A DNA stretch of 64,000 bases from Rickettsiales endosymbiont of Stachyamoeba lipophora (GTDB lineage: Bacteria > Pseudomonadota > Alphaproteobacteria > Rickettsiales > 33-17): positions 434,001-498,000 of the forward strand of contig NZ_CP033611.1 in the NCBI RefSeq assembly GCF_003932735.1, in the 5' to 3' direction. The position numbers and the translations under genes are program-made. The notes under the pieces are model-generated. The model did not search any database. It saw only the letters and a program-made list of their open reading frames with translations, and was not told where the DNA came from. Below are positions 18,472-30,112 of this stretch, in pieces; the stretch's first letter is position 1, and each line of letters starts with the position of its first letter.

Positions 18472-19413
18472 TTAATAAAAAGTTATTTCTGGATATAATA
18501 AATTATCAAGCAGCTCAATGCCAACATGGGCTAAGTCATTATTTGATGTGTTAAAGTTAAAGTTATCATCAATGAATATGTTCCCGGCTAGGTATCTATA
18601 TAAAGTATCTTTAAAAAGTGGATAAAGAATTCCTACCGTTATTAATGATAACGCTGCTCCAATTATTACTATAGCTGCAAAACCTGTAGGGGTAAAACTT
18701 GCTGTTATTTTATTATTATTAATATAAAGCGAATTGAAAATTAGTTGCTTTAATTTAGCATAATACCAAATTCTACTTAATCCGATGGTAGGAATAGCTA
18801 GTAACATAGTGATTATATGTATTTTAAACAAGCTATGATTTTCAACCTTAAAGCTTACTTGGTTTTCTGCTGCTTGAAGATTCTCATAAAAATAACTGGC
18901 TTTCATTAAATCTGATTTAGGTACCATCCAGCCAAAGCTTATAATATTTATCAGCAACCTTTTAAATGCTAATAAATTATATTTCCATGCTGAGCCTTTT
19001 AAATATAGATGCGTATTGCTTATTTGGATTCTAGAAAATCTATATTGATTTGAAGTATAATAAATAAAACCTGAAAGAAAAAACCACATAAAAAGATCTA
19101 CATAATCTCTAACACTTCTTAAGCTGCCTTGCAAGCCTTCTAAACTCCTACTTATAAAACTGTAATAGGCTATAGCAGCAATAGGCAGCACGTATACCAG
19201 GCACACTACCAATGCACCTTTAAAAATATCACTACCTTTCCCGCTATATTGCAAATTAAGATTTTGGATACTTAAGCATTCTAGAAAATATTTTCTCACT
19301 CTATTAACTGCCCATGGATAATATATTCCACAGGTTATTATCATTAGCAAGCAGTTTAATACATATAGTTTATAGATAGCAGCCAAGCTACTTTTATAAT
19401 TAAAAAAGAGCAT
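18472..19413 (-). CDS. YjgN/DUF898-family membrane protein
   Basis: Predicted inner-membrane protein with about six helices. It contains two copies of the DUF898 pattern. One is at the N-terminus (FNYKSSLAAIYKLYVLN, TCGIYYPWAVNRVRKY). The second is around residues 165-280 (FKVENHSLFKIHIITML, TIGLSRIWYYAKLKQL). I place the start at the ATG 19413-19411 because GAGG lies 7 bases before it. A longer version starting at 19473 has no such site and adds 20 residues without family similarity. The family is widespread but has no established biochemical role. Confidence 0.75.
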   Translation of the reverse strand: MLFFNYKSSLAAIYKLYVLNCLLMIITCGIYYPWAVNRVRKYFLECLSIQNLNLQYSGKGSDIFKGALVVCLVYVLPIAAIAYYSFISRSLEGLQGSLRSVRDYVDLFMWFFLSGFIYYTSNQYRFSRIQISNTHLYLKGSAWKYNLLAFKRLLINIISFGWMVPKSDLMKASYFYENLQAAENQVSFKVENHSLFKIHIITMLLAIPTIGLSRIWYYAKLKQLIFNSLYINNNKITASFTPTGFAAIVIIGAALSLITVGILYPLFKDTLYRYLAGNIFIDDNFNFNTSNNDLAHVGIELLDNLLYPEITFY

Positions 19414-19625
19414 TATCAAACCTCGTATTAAACATACAGTTAATATATTAACCATTGTCAACTTGAAATACAAGAGGTATCTGAGTATATTAAAGATAAT
19501 TAAGCTGATATATTAGCTAAATTATATAAAATATAGATAAATTATATTGATATGAGATGATTGTTATTATGATTTGAAGAAAAATATCATTGAAATAGAT
19601 AAAAACAGAAAAAGCTCTATTAATA

Positions 19626-19743
19626 GGCTTGGCAATGTCCTACTTTCCCACGCCTTAAGACGTAGTATCATCGGCGCTGTACGTTTTCACGGCCGAGTTC
19701 GGGATGGTATCGGGTGGTTCCCATACGCTAAAATCACCAAGCC
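19626..19743 (-). rRNA. rrf: 5S ribosomal RNA
   Basis: A 118-base gene on the minus strand. Terminal arms GGCTTGG and CCAAGCC pair, and the conserved internal CCGAACTCGG and GGGAACCACCCGAT segments are present. It lies about 100 bases after the 23S 3' end. A short CTATTAATAG palindrome plus a T-rich stretch follows and may terminate the transcript. Confidence 0.95.
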
Positions 19744-19843
19744 AATTAATAGAGCTTTACAGCTTTTTAATTAGCAAATTATAGATAAATAACTAGCTTG
19801 CTTTTGTCAAGCAAAATAACACTGCGCGCAATAACTCTTTAAG

Positions 19844-22605
<2,762 letters not shown>

Positions 22606-22725
22606 CGCTTGAGATTATTATTGCACGCAGAATAAATCTGCTTGACTCAGCAATTTTGCAGTTAGTTATTTATCTATATTCACTTTTTAAACAGCGTTTT
22701 GTTTTTTCGTTTCGTTGTGAAGAAG

Positions 22726-22754
22726 TATATATTCGGATCTTCAAAAATAGTCAA
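22726..22754 (-). promoter_or_regulatory. Sigma-70 promoter of the 23S-5S unit
   Basis: On the minus strand, TTGACT (22754-22749), 17 bases, TATATA (22731-22726), which is near consensus with ideal spacing. It would start transcription about 110 bases before the 23S 5' end. It is the best promoter I can see in the window and shows that 23S-5S is transcribed independently of 16S. Confidence 0.75.
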
Positions 22755-22759
22755 TAACA

Positions 22760-23590
22760 ATTTTTCATTTTTTTTGATTTTTTTTGCATTTATATCAAAT
22801 TTTTGTCGTAAATTATGTGTTTAGCTTGGCTTTTTACACTGCACTCTCCTGTCTTACTGCCTATGTTGGTCACTTATTACTAATATACGCTAGTTGTTTA
22901 AGTAATTTCAGTTGTTCTATAAGATATATATTACTTATATATAGATAATGTTACTTCTACTGCTTGGACAATAAATTCGTATCTTTAAAACAGTTTGTTA
23001 TATTTGAAGCTTTTAGACATAGACAATATAGATAATCTTTAATAGTGAGAGCAAGTTTATTTTCCATCACTAATCTATATTACCACATTACCAATCCATT
23101 TTTAATCAACTGAGTTATAGTTATATTGAATTAGCACTGCGTAAGATTTGAATTTTCACTTTAACTCTAGCTAATAAAGACAGATTATTCTTAATTTTAT
23201 TATAACCATTAAAAAATAACATTCTTGCGATGATTGACACATCTTTCTAATTTCCGCCTTAAAATCAGTTGATAATTCAAAATCTTCACGCTTTGCCATT
23301 AAACTTTTCACAAAGATATTCTTAATATAAGCAACTTACATTTTACAATCATATAGTAGATTGTTAAAAAAATTTGAAATGGGTTACTTCCAAGGCTCTA
23401 CCTTAAGTTGATTCTTATGGTTACAAATAAGCTTTAATATTTTATTCAGAAATCTGCGAGTTGTAGTTAGTTCAGCATTACTTAAAACAGCTTTTTATTT
23501 TAGCTAGATAACAGAATTCTAAAGAAAGAGAGCAATAGTTAATTACCCTATATTACTTATATAAGTAATATAAGTAATATAAGTAATATA
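22760..23590. other. Long intergenic region with probable gene decay
   Basis: More than 800 bases without a usable gene. On the minus strand, two fragments look formerly coding: about 35 codons ending near 23388 (containing SNAELTTTRRFLNK and KLICNHKN) and about 25 codons around 23300 (MAKREDFELSTDFKAEIRK). Stops and frame changes interrupt them. I do not recognise the parent gene. No tRNA or complete mobile element is visible. Confidence 0.5.
23551..23587. repeat. Palindrome and 9-bp tandem repeat downstream of the U-box gene
   Basis: TATTACTTAT/ATAAGTAATA is a perfect 20-bp palindrome (23551-23570). Its right half opens three copies of ATAAGTAAT (23561-23587). It begins 3 bases after the stop of the minus-strand U-box gene, so it could act as a transcript-end hairpin. 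A related TATATATTACTTATATATA sequence occurs near 22924-22942. Confidence 0.6.
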
Positions 23591-24424
23591 TTATTTAGCG
23601 AGTAAGGATGTTTTAGCAACCGATGTTGCTATTCCCACGCTACTTTGCTTGCTATTCAGTAACGCTTTACAAGCTTCTAAAGCTTTTTTGGGTATAACTG
23701 CTATTTTATCAACCACTTTTGTGCTGGCCTTATAACCGATAATGGTAGCTTTGTAACCGACAATAGTTACTGCTGCCAACCCAGCCGCAGCTAAAGCTAT
23801 AATACAACCAACCTTAATGACAGTGCGTAGTTTTTTATTTGTATAAATACTCTTACAACCCTTCCCTAACTTAGAAAAAAGGTTCGCCATACTCTTTGGT
23901 ATTCCTGCACAAAATTGCTTAAATTCCTGATAAGAAGGTAAGATTCTAGCCTTCTTTAAATCTTTCACTTCTTTTTGTAAGCCTTTTATTTCTACTTCTA
24001 GGCTACTTATCATTTCAAAAAGGTTTAGCCCTCTTCTGGCACATTTAACCTCGATAATTAATCGGATGATATCTTGCACCGCATCAGGATCAGCCTGAAT
24101 AGACTGCGAACAATTATTTTCATATTTTGAAGTAGAGTAATTATATACCCTTTCTCCTTTAACAGATTCACGATTAAGTGGATCAGTCATTTTCTGTTTC
24201 AGCCACTCGGTAATGGGACCCTTATCAAATACGTTCTTACTTAAAGTATTTGCTTTATAGTGAATACCCCCCTGGTAAATCAACCTAACGGGCTCTTTTA
24301 TAATCTCAAAAACCATCGGGCAAATATATCCCTTATCTTCAAATTTTTTTCGCTCTTCAGCAGTTAAAGTCTCCTCAAATCCACTAAGCAATTCATCAGG
24401 AACACGAGTTAAAATGTTTACCAT
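23591..24424 (-). CDS. U-box domain protein with coiled coil and C-terminal membrane helix (candidate host-directed ubiquitin ligase)
   Basis: The 277-aa protein has a U-box-like module at about residues 33-90: YICPMVFEIIKEPVRL, a central glycine/tyrosine turn, ITEWLK and TDPLNRE. These match the U-box signature (C-P-x2, (D/E)-P-V, W-L, (D/S)-P-L). U-boxes are eukaryotic E2-binding folds held by salt bridges rather than zinc. In bacteria they are known as secreted ubiquitin ligases such as Legionella LubX. A short coiled coil (about 138-160), a hydrophobic helix (about 202-223), then IPKKALEA (244-251) and an Ala/Ser tail follow. That C-terminal part is shared with the ankyrin protein at 32862-34871. 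AAGG lies 9 bases before the ATG. The ligase function is inferred and no activity can be read from sequence. Confidence 0.75.
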   Translation of the reverse strand: MVNILTRVPDELLSGFEETLTAEERKKFEDKGYICPMVFEIIKEPVRLIYQGGIHYKANTLSKNVFDKGPITEWLKQKMTDPLNRESVKGERVYNYSTSKYENNCSQSIQADPDAVQDIIRLIIEVKCARRGLNLFEMISSLEVEIKGLQKEVKDLKKARILPSYQEFKQFCAGIPKSMANLFSKLGKGCKSIYTNKKLRTVIKVGCIIALAAAGLAAVTIVGYKATIIGYKASTKVVDKIAVIPKKALEACKALLNSKQSSVGIATSVAKTSLLAK

Positions 24425-24544
24425 ATCAACTTACCTTTTTATAGTTATTCACATAAAAGCCTACTGTAAGCTTTTATAGGCTCTTGATTTATTTATACTT
24501 TGGTTACCACAATCTTTAACAAGATGCAAAATAACTTTTAAATA

Positions 24545-25549
24545 TTAATCAATTTTTATCAACAGAGGGACTATTACAGCTTGTAAATTTTCTATAAGAT
24601 TTTTATTAATTAGCTGCTCTGCTATATCTTTATCAAAATCCATTTCATAAATTATTTGCCATTTTTTTTGCACAGCGATATTCAACAAATACTCTTTATC
24701 AAACAAGTTAACCATATTAACTATCAACCCTAAATTAGGCACATTCATTTTTTCTCCCATAGCAATTGCTTTAGAGATATCAGCTATACTTAATTTTTGT
24801 GGAGTAGTAACATACACAAACCCCTCTACTGGGTAGCTCTCTAACAGGCTTAAATGTATATCACCTGTACCAGGAGGCAGATCAATTATCATCAAATCTA
24901 TCTCCTTCCCATCCCTACCCCAATCAACCCCTCTAATTAGCTGATAAAGAGTCTTAGTTACCATAGGCCCTCTCCAAATGGCTGCCTTTTCTTGATCTAC
25001 CAAAAATCCAATCGACATCAGTTTAAGATTTTTAAACTGATGCGGCACCAATAAGTTATTTTCTATTTCTGGAAAGTTATGAATATTAAAAATATGAGGT
25101 ATAGAAGGACCATAAATATCCGCATCTACCAAGGCAACGTTTAATCCTTTATTGCTGGCAGCCAAAGCAAGGTGCGCAGCTATAGTAGATTTTCCCACCC
25201 CCCCTTTGCCCGAAGCCACTGCAATTATTTTTTTTACGTTAGCTACTGGAAGCTTAGGCTTATTAGCAGCTTGGGATGTCTGCGATCGTTCTCTTGCTTC
25301 TGTTTTTTCTTCCACTACCAAAACCTTAGCTTCTATGATCCCGGGCAATTTATTAATCGCTATTAAATCAACCAATATACTGTTAATGCTATCGACCAAC
25401 CTTTCATCAAGCATGTCATGCTTTTTTAATATAACCGTAAGTTTTGCATTAATTATCACCATCTCTTGGAAAAATGGCAGCTTAGATAACACGGACTCAT
25501 TTATAATTATATACTGATCTAATATCTGATTTATTGTGGGGTTTTTCAT
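24545..25549 (-). CDS. mrp: Mrp/ApbC-type P-loop ATPase without cysteines
   Basis: Family members carry Fe-S clusters to apoproteins. The 334-aa protein has a degenerate MIP18-like N-terminal domain (about 1-80), a linker, then the deviant Walker A GKGGVGKST (about 115-122). DADIYGPS and DLPPGTGD follow, all typical. However, the C-terminal CxxC that bridges the Fe-S cluster between two subunits is absent, and the entire protein contains no cysteine. Where CPHCG is expected the sequence reads NLFDKEYLLNIA. It may work as an ATPase with a changed role or depend on a partner for the cluster. It is a single gene, with the U-box gene downstream after a 120-base gap. Confidence 0.88.
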   Translation of the reverse strand: MKNPTINQILDQYIIINESVLSKLPFFQEMVIINAKLTVILKKHDMLDERLVDSINSILVDLIAINKLPGIIEAKVLVVEEKTEARERSQTSQAANKPKLPVANVKKIIAVASGKGGVGKSTIAAHLALAASNKGLNVALVDADIYGPSIPHIFNIHNFPEIENNLLVPHQFKNLKLMSIGFLVDQEKAAIWRGPMVTKTLYQLIRGVDWGRDGKEIDLMIIDLPPGTGDIHLSLLESYPVEGFVYVTTPQKLSIADISKAIAMGEKMNVPNLGLIVNMVNLFDKEYLLNIAVQKKWQIIYEMDFDKDIAEQLINKNLIENLQAVIVPLLIKID

Positions 25550-25749
25550 TTACTTAAATTTAGTAATATTTTTAAATTTTAAATATCATTTTTGGCAACA
25601 ACCTACAAACCTTTTCTAACTATCACAATTGCCTCTTATCATCTAAGCATTTCAATTATAATAAAAAGACAATGCTTTATATCAGCTGTAGCTTGAATTT
25701 ATTAATTTAATTACTATAATTGATATTAATAACAAAAGAGGTTTGGAAA

Positions 25750-26478
25750 ATGAATTTGAACAACAACCAACAATATGCTTACCAAACAAAATCGACTTAC
25801 GATCAAGGTTTGAGAAGTTTTATGCTACAAACATATAATTATATGGGTCTAGCACTACTAATTACAGGACTTGTGGCGATGTTTGCTGCAGGATCAGAAA
25901 GCTTTATTCGCTCAATTATATCTCCTCAAGGTATGACTGGCTTCGGAATGCTAATTTCATTTGCACCACTTGGCTTTGTTTTAGCATTGCAATTTGGTAT
26001 TAATAGAATGTCTCTGGCTACTGCACAAATGGTATATATAGCTTACTCGGCAGTAATGGGGCTTTCTTTAAGCACTCTCTTTATGGTTTATACCGGCGAA
26101 AGCATTGCTCGCGTATTTTTTATAACTGCAGCAACCTTTGGAGCAGTTAGTATATTTGGATATACGACAAAACGTGATCTAACTCAATTTGCATCATTTT
26201 TAATTATGGGCTTACTAGGACTAGTAATTGCTTCACTAGTTAACATCTTCTTAAAAAGTAATGGACTTATGTTTGTCACTTCAATTATTGGGGTTTTAGT
26301 TTTTACTGGCTTAATTGCTTTTGAAACTCAAAAGCTTAAAAATATGTACTACATGTTATCAAGTGAAAATGAAACCATGGGTAAAATTTCATTACTAAGC
26401 GCTTTATCCTTATATATCAGTTTTATTAACTTATTTGTATCTCTTCTTCAACTCTTAGGCGATAGAAGAAATCAATAA
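25750..26478 (+). CDS. Bax inhibitor-1 / YccA family membrane protein
   Basis: Inner-membrane protein with seven predicted helices in 242 residues. The family ranges from eukaryotic TMBIM calcium-leak proteins to bacterial YbhL and YccA (an FtsH modulator). Family features include YTGESIARVFFITAATFGAVSIFGYTTKRDL-type blocks and, near the end, TGLIAFETQKLK and SLYISFINLFVSLLQLLG. I choose the ATG at 25750 because AAAGAGG lies 8 bases upstream. An in-frame upstream codon at 25720 lacks a site and would add ten atypical residues. It is a monocistronic gene ending at a strong terminator. The physiological role in this group is unknown. Confidence 0.92.
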   Translation: MNLNNNQQYAYQTKSTYDQGLRSFMLQTYNYMGLALLITGLVAMFAAGSESFIRSIISPQGMTGFGMLISFAPLGFVLALQFGINRMSLATAQMVYIAYSAVMGLSLSTLFMVYTGESIARVFFITAATFGAVSIFGYTTKRDLTQFASFLIMGLLGLVIASLVNIFLKSNGLMFVTSIIGVLVFTGLIAFETQKLKNMYYMLSSENETMGKISLLSALSLYISFINLFVSLLQLLGDRRNQ

Positions 26479-26505
26479 GCTAATAATACACCATAAATAG
26501 TGCAT

Positions 26506-26535
26506 AAAAAAGCCGGCTGTAAAGCCGGCTTTTTT
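26506..26535 (+). terminator. Rho-independent terminator after the Bax-inhibitor gene
   Basis: AAAAAAGCCGGC (26506-26517) and GCCGGCTTTTTT (26524-26535) form a 12-bp stem with a 6-base loop and a T run. The symmetric A/T flanks would also stop minus-strand transcription from 28282. Confidence 0.9.
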
Positions 26536-26575
26536 ATTAGGCAAATACTAACCCGCTTTACCAAAATACTTACAA

Positions 26576-28282
26576 TTAAGGATTAACATAATCAACTGCT
26601 GGATTGTGATTATCTAATACAATTGGTTGATCAATATCAATCTTCCCTGTCTCATGCACAAGTGATGGTAATGTACTATCGCTATCTTTTACTATAGCAG
26701 CAGCGGCATATTTCTTAGTTCCATCTTCAAAATGCCGACCTTCAGTGATATTAAATGCTTCATCATTTAATACATTATCCACTCCAAAAATCTTTTGCAA
26801 CAATGTACGATCAGCAGTTTTTAACCAATCAATGTAGCCTGCCGTATTGGCAGATTGAGAATACATATACGCATGTTCATTAGGAGCCACACTTGCTAAT
26901 TGGGCATCACCAATGAAAGGTTTTGAATATATATTTTCGATTTTTTCAGTATCAATATGCTTTAACAAACTTGCGCCATTCAGTATAGGATCATTCAATA
27001 CATTAATAATTTGAATTGCATCAGCAGGCATGCCCGATTCCAACTTAGCATCAACATCAAACTCAAAACCTAATGATTCAAGCTTATCAGCAATAATTAC
27101 TCGTGGCAAATCTTGCAGAATAACTTGTAAATTAGCACCCTCAGCAATTTGCGCTGCTTTAACCATTAAAGGAGCCAATTGATCAAAAAATGCCTTAGGT
27201 GCTGCTATATGAGCATTCATATATTGTTGCAGCACAAGAATATTAGCTCGCGGAGTAATATCCACGCCGGAATCATGCAGCTTAAATAAATCCATTACTT
27301 CATCAAAGTTTCGCGCAGTTGGCAGCATGGATTTAAATGTGGCAAAATTTAAAATTGCTCCTATGCTACTATCAACAGGTGAAGTAGCAGTATGCGCTGA
27401 AGCTTTAAGGGCAGTAAGACCCTGTAAATTCAAAAGCCCAGTAGCATTATTCACATTAAGTAATTTAAATGCATTATTAAGCACATCTAACATCTCTTCA
27501 GCCTTTCCGTAATGCATTCTATCAGCAGCGAGATTTCCTGTTTCCGTTTTAATTGCAAAGCCCGGAAAAGTTTTAGAATATAGCACATCAGAAACTTTAC
27601 TATAGCCCTGAATTAATTCTAAATAACCTACCTTATCCCAGCTAGAATTCTTATTTAAATAATCCAAAGCACCAACTGCTTCGCCAGCCCCAAATGAAGT
27701 ACCAATTAAAGCTATATTCTCATCTTGATAACCCATATCATCTATGAAGTATTTAACCAGACCACCATTAAAGCGATTAATTTGAGCAAACGATACAGGT
27801 GTTGCTATATTAGGCACTAATAAACAATCTTGTCCTCTCATAATATGAGGCAAAGCAGCAGCATCAATAGTAGCTTTTTCAAGCACCACATCTTTTGGTA
27901 AAAATTCTATAACCAATTTACGATGCCCAACACCAGTTTCATCATTATGCTTACTGACTACATACGCAACCTCCCCTGTATCAGCATAATTGTCCATTAC
28001 TTTTAAATATTTTGATAGATAATCTGCAGTAGCAACTTCAATAGACATCTTCTGAGCATCTGTTGATCTGGCGCCACCAAAGAACTCTTTTACTACATTA
28101 ATATCACGAATGTCTGGATAACCACCCTTGGCACCATCAAGCTTATTGTAATATAAATCTAATAAGTAATCGGTAACTAATTGTGAATTCGCTTTAACAT
28201 TTTCTATATTGGTATATTTACTTACGCTTAAATTAATTGCGTCAGTCTCAAATTGTGCAAATTGATTAAAAACATTCACCAT
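26576..28282 (-). CDS. Large protein with alpha/beta-hydrolase-like GxSxG motif, function unknown
   Basis: This 568-aa protein matches no family I can name. A hydrolase nucleophile elbow is visible at ENIALIGTSFGAGEAVGAL (Gly194-Thr-Ser196-Phe-Gly198), preceded by a strand and helix (NRFNGGLVKYFIDDMGY) as in lipases and esterases. That makes Ser196 a candidate catalytic residue. The matching Asp and His cannot be fixed by eye. There is no N-terminal signal peptide and no membrane helix. The strong GGGAGG ribosome-binding site 6 bases before the ATG supports real expression. It stands alone between terminators, in the same neighbourhood as the U-box gene. A secreted lipase-like effector is a hypothesis. 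A plain cytosolic enzyme is equally possible. Confidence 0.6.
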   Translation of the reverse strand: MVNVFNQFAQFETDAINLSVSKYTNIENVKANSQLVTDYLLDLYYNKLDGAKGGYPDIRDINVVKEFFGGARSTDAQKMSIEVATADYLSKYLKVMDNYADTGEVAYVVSKHNDETGVGHRKLVIEFLPKDVVLEKATIDAAALPHIMRGQDCLLVPNIATPVSFAQINRFNGGLVKYFIDDMGYQDENIALIGTSFGAGEAVGALDYLNKNSSWDKVGYLELIQGYSKVSDVLYSKTFPGFAIKTETGNLAADRMHYGKAEEMLDVLNNAFKLLNVNNATGLLNLQGLTALKASAHTATSPVDSSIGAILNFATFKSMLPTARNFDEVMDLFKLHDSGVDITPRANILVLQQYMNAHIAAPKAFFDQLAPLMVKAAQIAEGANLQVILQDLPRVIIADKLESLGFEFDVDAKLESGMPADAIQIINVLNDPILNGASLLKHIDTEKIENIYSKPFIGDAQLASVAPNEHAYMYSQSANTAGYIDWLKTADRTLLQKIFGVDNVLNDEAFNITEGRHFEDGTKKYAAAAIVKDSDSTLPSLVHETGKIDIDQPIVLDNHNPAVDYVNP

Positions 28283-28562
28283 TTAAACCTCCCATTTTAT
28301 TTTAGTACTCATGCTATACTCATTAAAAAGTATAATTTAAAATTAGTTACTCTTATTAGGTAATTCAATGAATTTTTAAGAAAATGCAAGCATTTGAGTA
28401 AAAATAGATTTGTTTAACGCGACAGTTAATTTATTCCCATCAGCTAAGCAATTAGTTTACACAACCTAATTTACTTAAGTATTTATCAGCAAAAATTTGA
28501 CATTAAAGAAGATCTATATATTGTTACAGAAATTAAAATTAGTGCGTTTATGCAAGGTGTTC

Positions 28563-30092
28563 ATGAAAGAAGGTATTTATTTACAAATTGAACAAAGACG
28601 TCAATCTGCGATTATAGGTGGCGGTACACAGAGAATTGAAGCTCAACATAAAAAAGGAAAACTTTCAGCTCGAGAAAGAATAGAAGTCTTGCTTGACCCT
28701 GGTTCTTTTGTTGAAAGCGGGATGTTTGTGGAGCACCGTTGTACCAATTTTGGGATGCATGAGAATAAAATTCCAGGAGATGGTTGCGTTACTGGACATG
28801 GTACCATTAATGGACGTCTGGTATTCGTATATAGCCAAGACTTCACAGTACTTGGCGGTTCTCTCAGCGAAACCAACGCAAAAAAAGTTTGCCAAATCAT
28901 GGATATGGCAACCAAACTTGGTGCTCCAATTATAGGACTTAATGACTCTGGAGGCGCTCGAATTCAAGAAGGGGTCGATTCTCTAGGCGGGTTTGGTGAA
29001 ATTTTTCAACGCAATGTTATAGCTTCAGGAGTAGTACCACAAATCTCAGTAATTATGGGACCTTGTGCTGGTGGAGCGGTATATTCACCGGCTCTAACAG
29101 ATTTTACTTTTATGGTTAGAAACTCTTCTTATATGTTTGTAACTGGTCCGGATGTTATTAAAACGGTAACTAATGAAATAGTATCACAAGAGAAATTGGG
29201 TGGTGCTGATATCCACACCCAAAAAACTGGTGTAGCAGATAATGCTTATGATAATGATATCGAAGCGTTACTACAAGTTAGAAGGTTAGTTAACTTCTTG
29301 CCTTTATCTAATCGCAGTGAGATTCCAAGCCGTCCAACACAAGACTCTGCGGATAGAATGGAAATGTCTTTAAGAACTCTTGTTCCTAACAATCCTAATA
29401 AACCTTATGACATAAAAGAATTAATTTTAGCTGTCATTGACGAAGGTGATTTCTTTGAAATCCAACCAGATTACGCTAAAAACGTTATCATTGGGTTCGG
29501 TAGGATAGCTGGCAAAACTGTAGGTTTTGTAGCAAACCAGCCAATGTATTTAGCAGGATGCTTAGACATTAACGCCTCAAGAAAAGCAGCTAGATTTATT
29601 AGATTTTGCGATGCATTTAACATTCCTATTGTAACTTTTGTAGACGTACCAGGGTTTCTACCAGGCATTAATCAAGAGCATAACGGTATTATCAAACATG
29701 GCGCCAAGCTGCTATATGCTTACGCTGAGGCTACAGTCCCTAAAATTACTATTATTACCAGAAAGGCTTACGGTGGTGCTTACATCGTAATGAATTCAAA
29801 ACATTTACGCGGTGATTTTAATTATGCATGGGCTAATGCTGAAATTGCAGTAATGGGAGCTCAAGGGGCAGTAGAAGTTTTATATCGCAATTTACCTCCT
29901 GAGGAAAGACAACAAAAAGTCCAAGAATATCAAGAACAATTTACTAGTCCTTTTGCGGCTGCAAGTAGAGGATTTATTGACGATGTTATTGAACCCCAAA
30001 ATACTCGCTTTATAATTTTCAGGTCACTTACATTGCTTAGTTCAAAAAATGAAGATAGACCTTGGCGCAAACACGACAACCTACCATTATAA
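28563..30092 (+). CDS. pccB: Propionyl-CoA carboxylase beta subunit (carboxyltransferase)
   Basis: Transfers CO2 from carboxybiotin to propionyl-CoA to make methylmalonyl-CoA, in the cytoplasm. The 509-aa length is standard. It includes the N-terminal [16 protein letters not shown]-type segment, [16 protein letters not shown], the oxyanion-hole glycines of [17 protein letters not shown], and the C-terminal [18 protein letters not shown] block. I place the start at 28563 because AAGG lies 5 bases upstream and homology begins there. An in-frame start at 28497 would add 22 residues with no family match. It is followed 20 bases later by pccA. In Rickettsiales this pair channels propionate towards the TCA cycle. 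Confidence 0.96.
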   Translation: MKEGIYLQIEQRRQSAIIGGGTQRIEAQHKKGKLSARERIEVLLDPGSFVESGMFVEHRCTNFGMHENKIPGDGCVTGHGTINGRLVFVYSQDFTVLGGSLSETNAKKVCQIMDMATKLGAPIIGLNDSGGARIQEGVDSLGGFGEIFQRNVIASGVVPQISVIMGPCAGGAVYSPALTDFTFMVRNSSYMFVTGPDVIKTVTNEIVSQEKLGGADIHTQKTGVADNAYDNDIEALLQVRRLVNFLPLSNRSEIPSRPTQDSADRMEMSLRTLVPNNPNKPYDIKELILAVIDEGDFFEIQPDYAKNVIIGFGRIAGKTVGFVANQPMYLAGCLDINASRKAARFIRFCDAFNIPIVTFVDVPGFLPGINQEHNGIIKHGAKLLYAYAEATVPKITIITRKAYGGAYIVMNSKHLRGDFNYAWANAEIAVMGAQGAVEVLYRNLPPEERQQKVQEYQEQFTSPFAAASRGFIDDVIEPQNTRFIIFRSLTLLSSKNEDRPWRKHDNLPL

Positions 30093-30112
30093 TCTGTTGA
30101 GGCACATTTAAT

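Noticed and set aside
18472-19473. Longer form of the DUF898 protein starting at 19473
   Set aside because: The internal ATG at 19413 has GAGG at the right distance and coincides with the start of family similarity; the extra 20 residues have neither.
25152-25517. 121-codon plus-strand frame opposite the Mrp gene
   Set aside because: It is the complement of a clear P-loop ATPase; hydrophobic composition arises from antisense of conserved codons.
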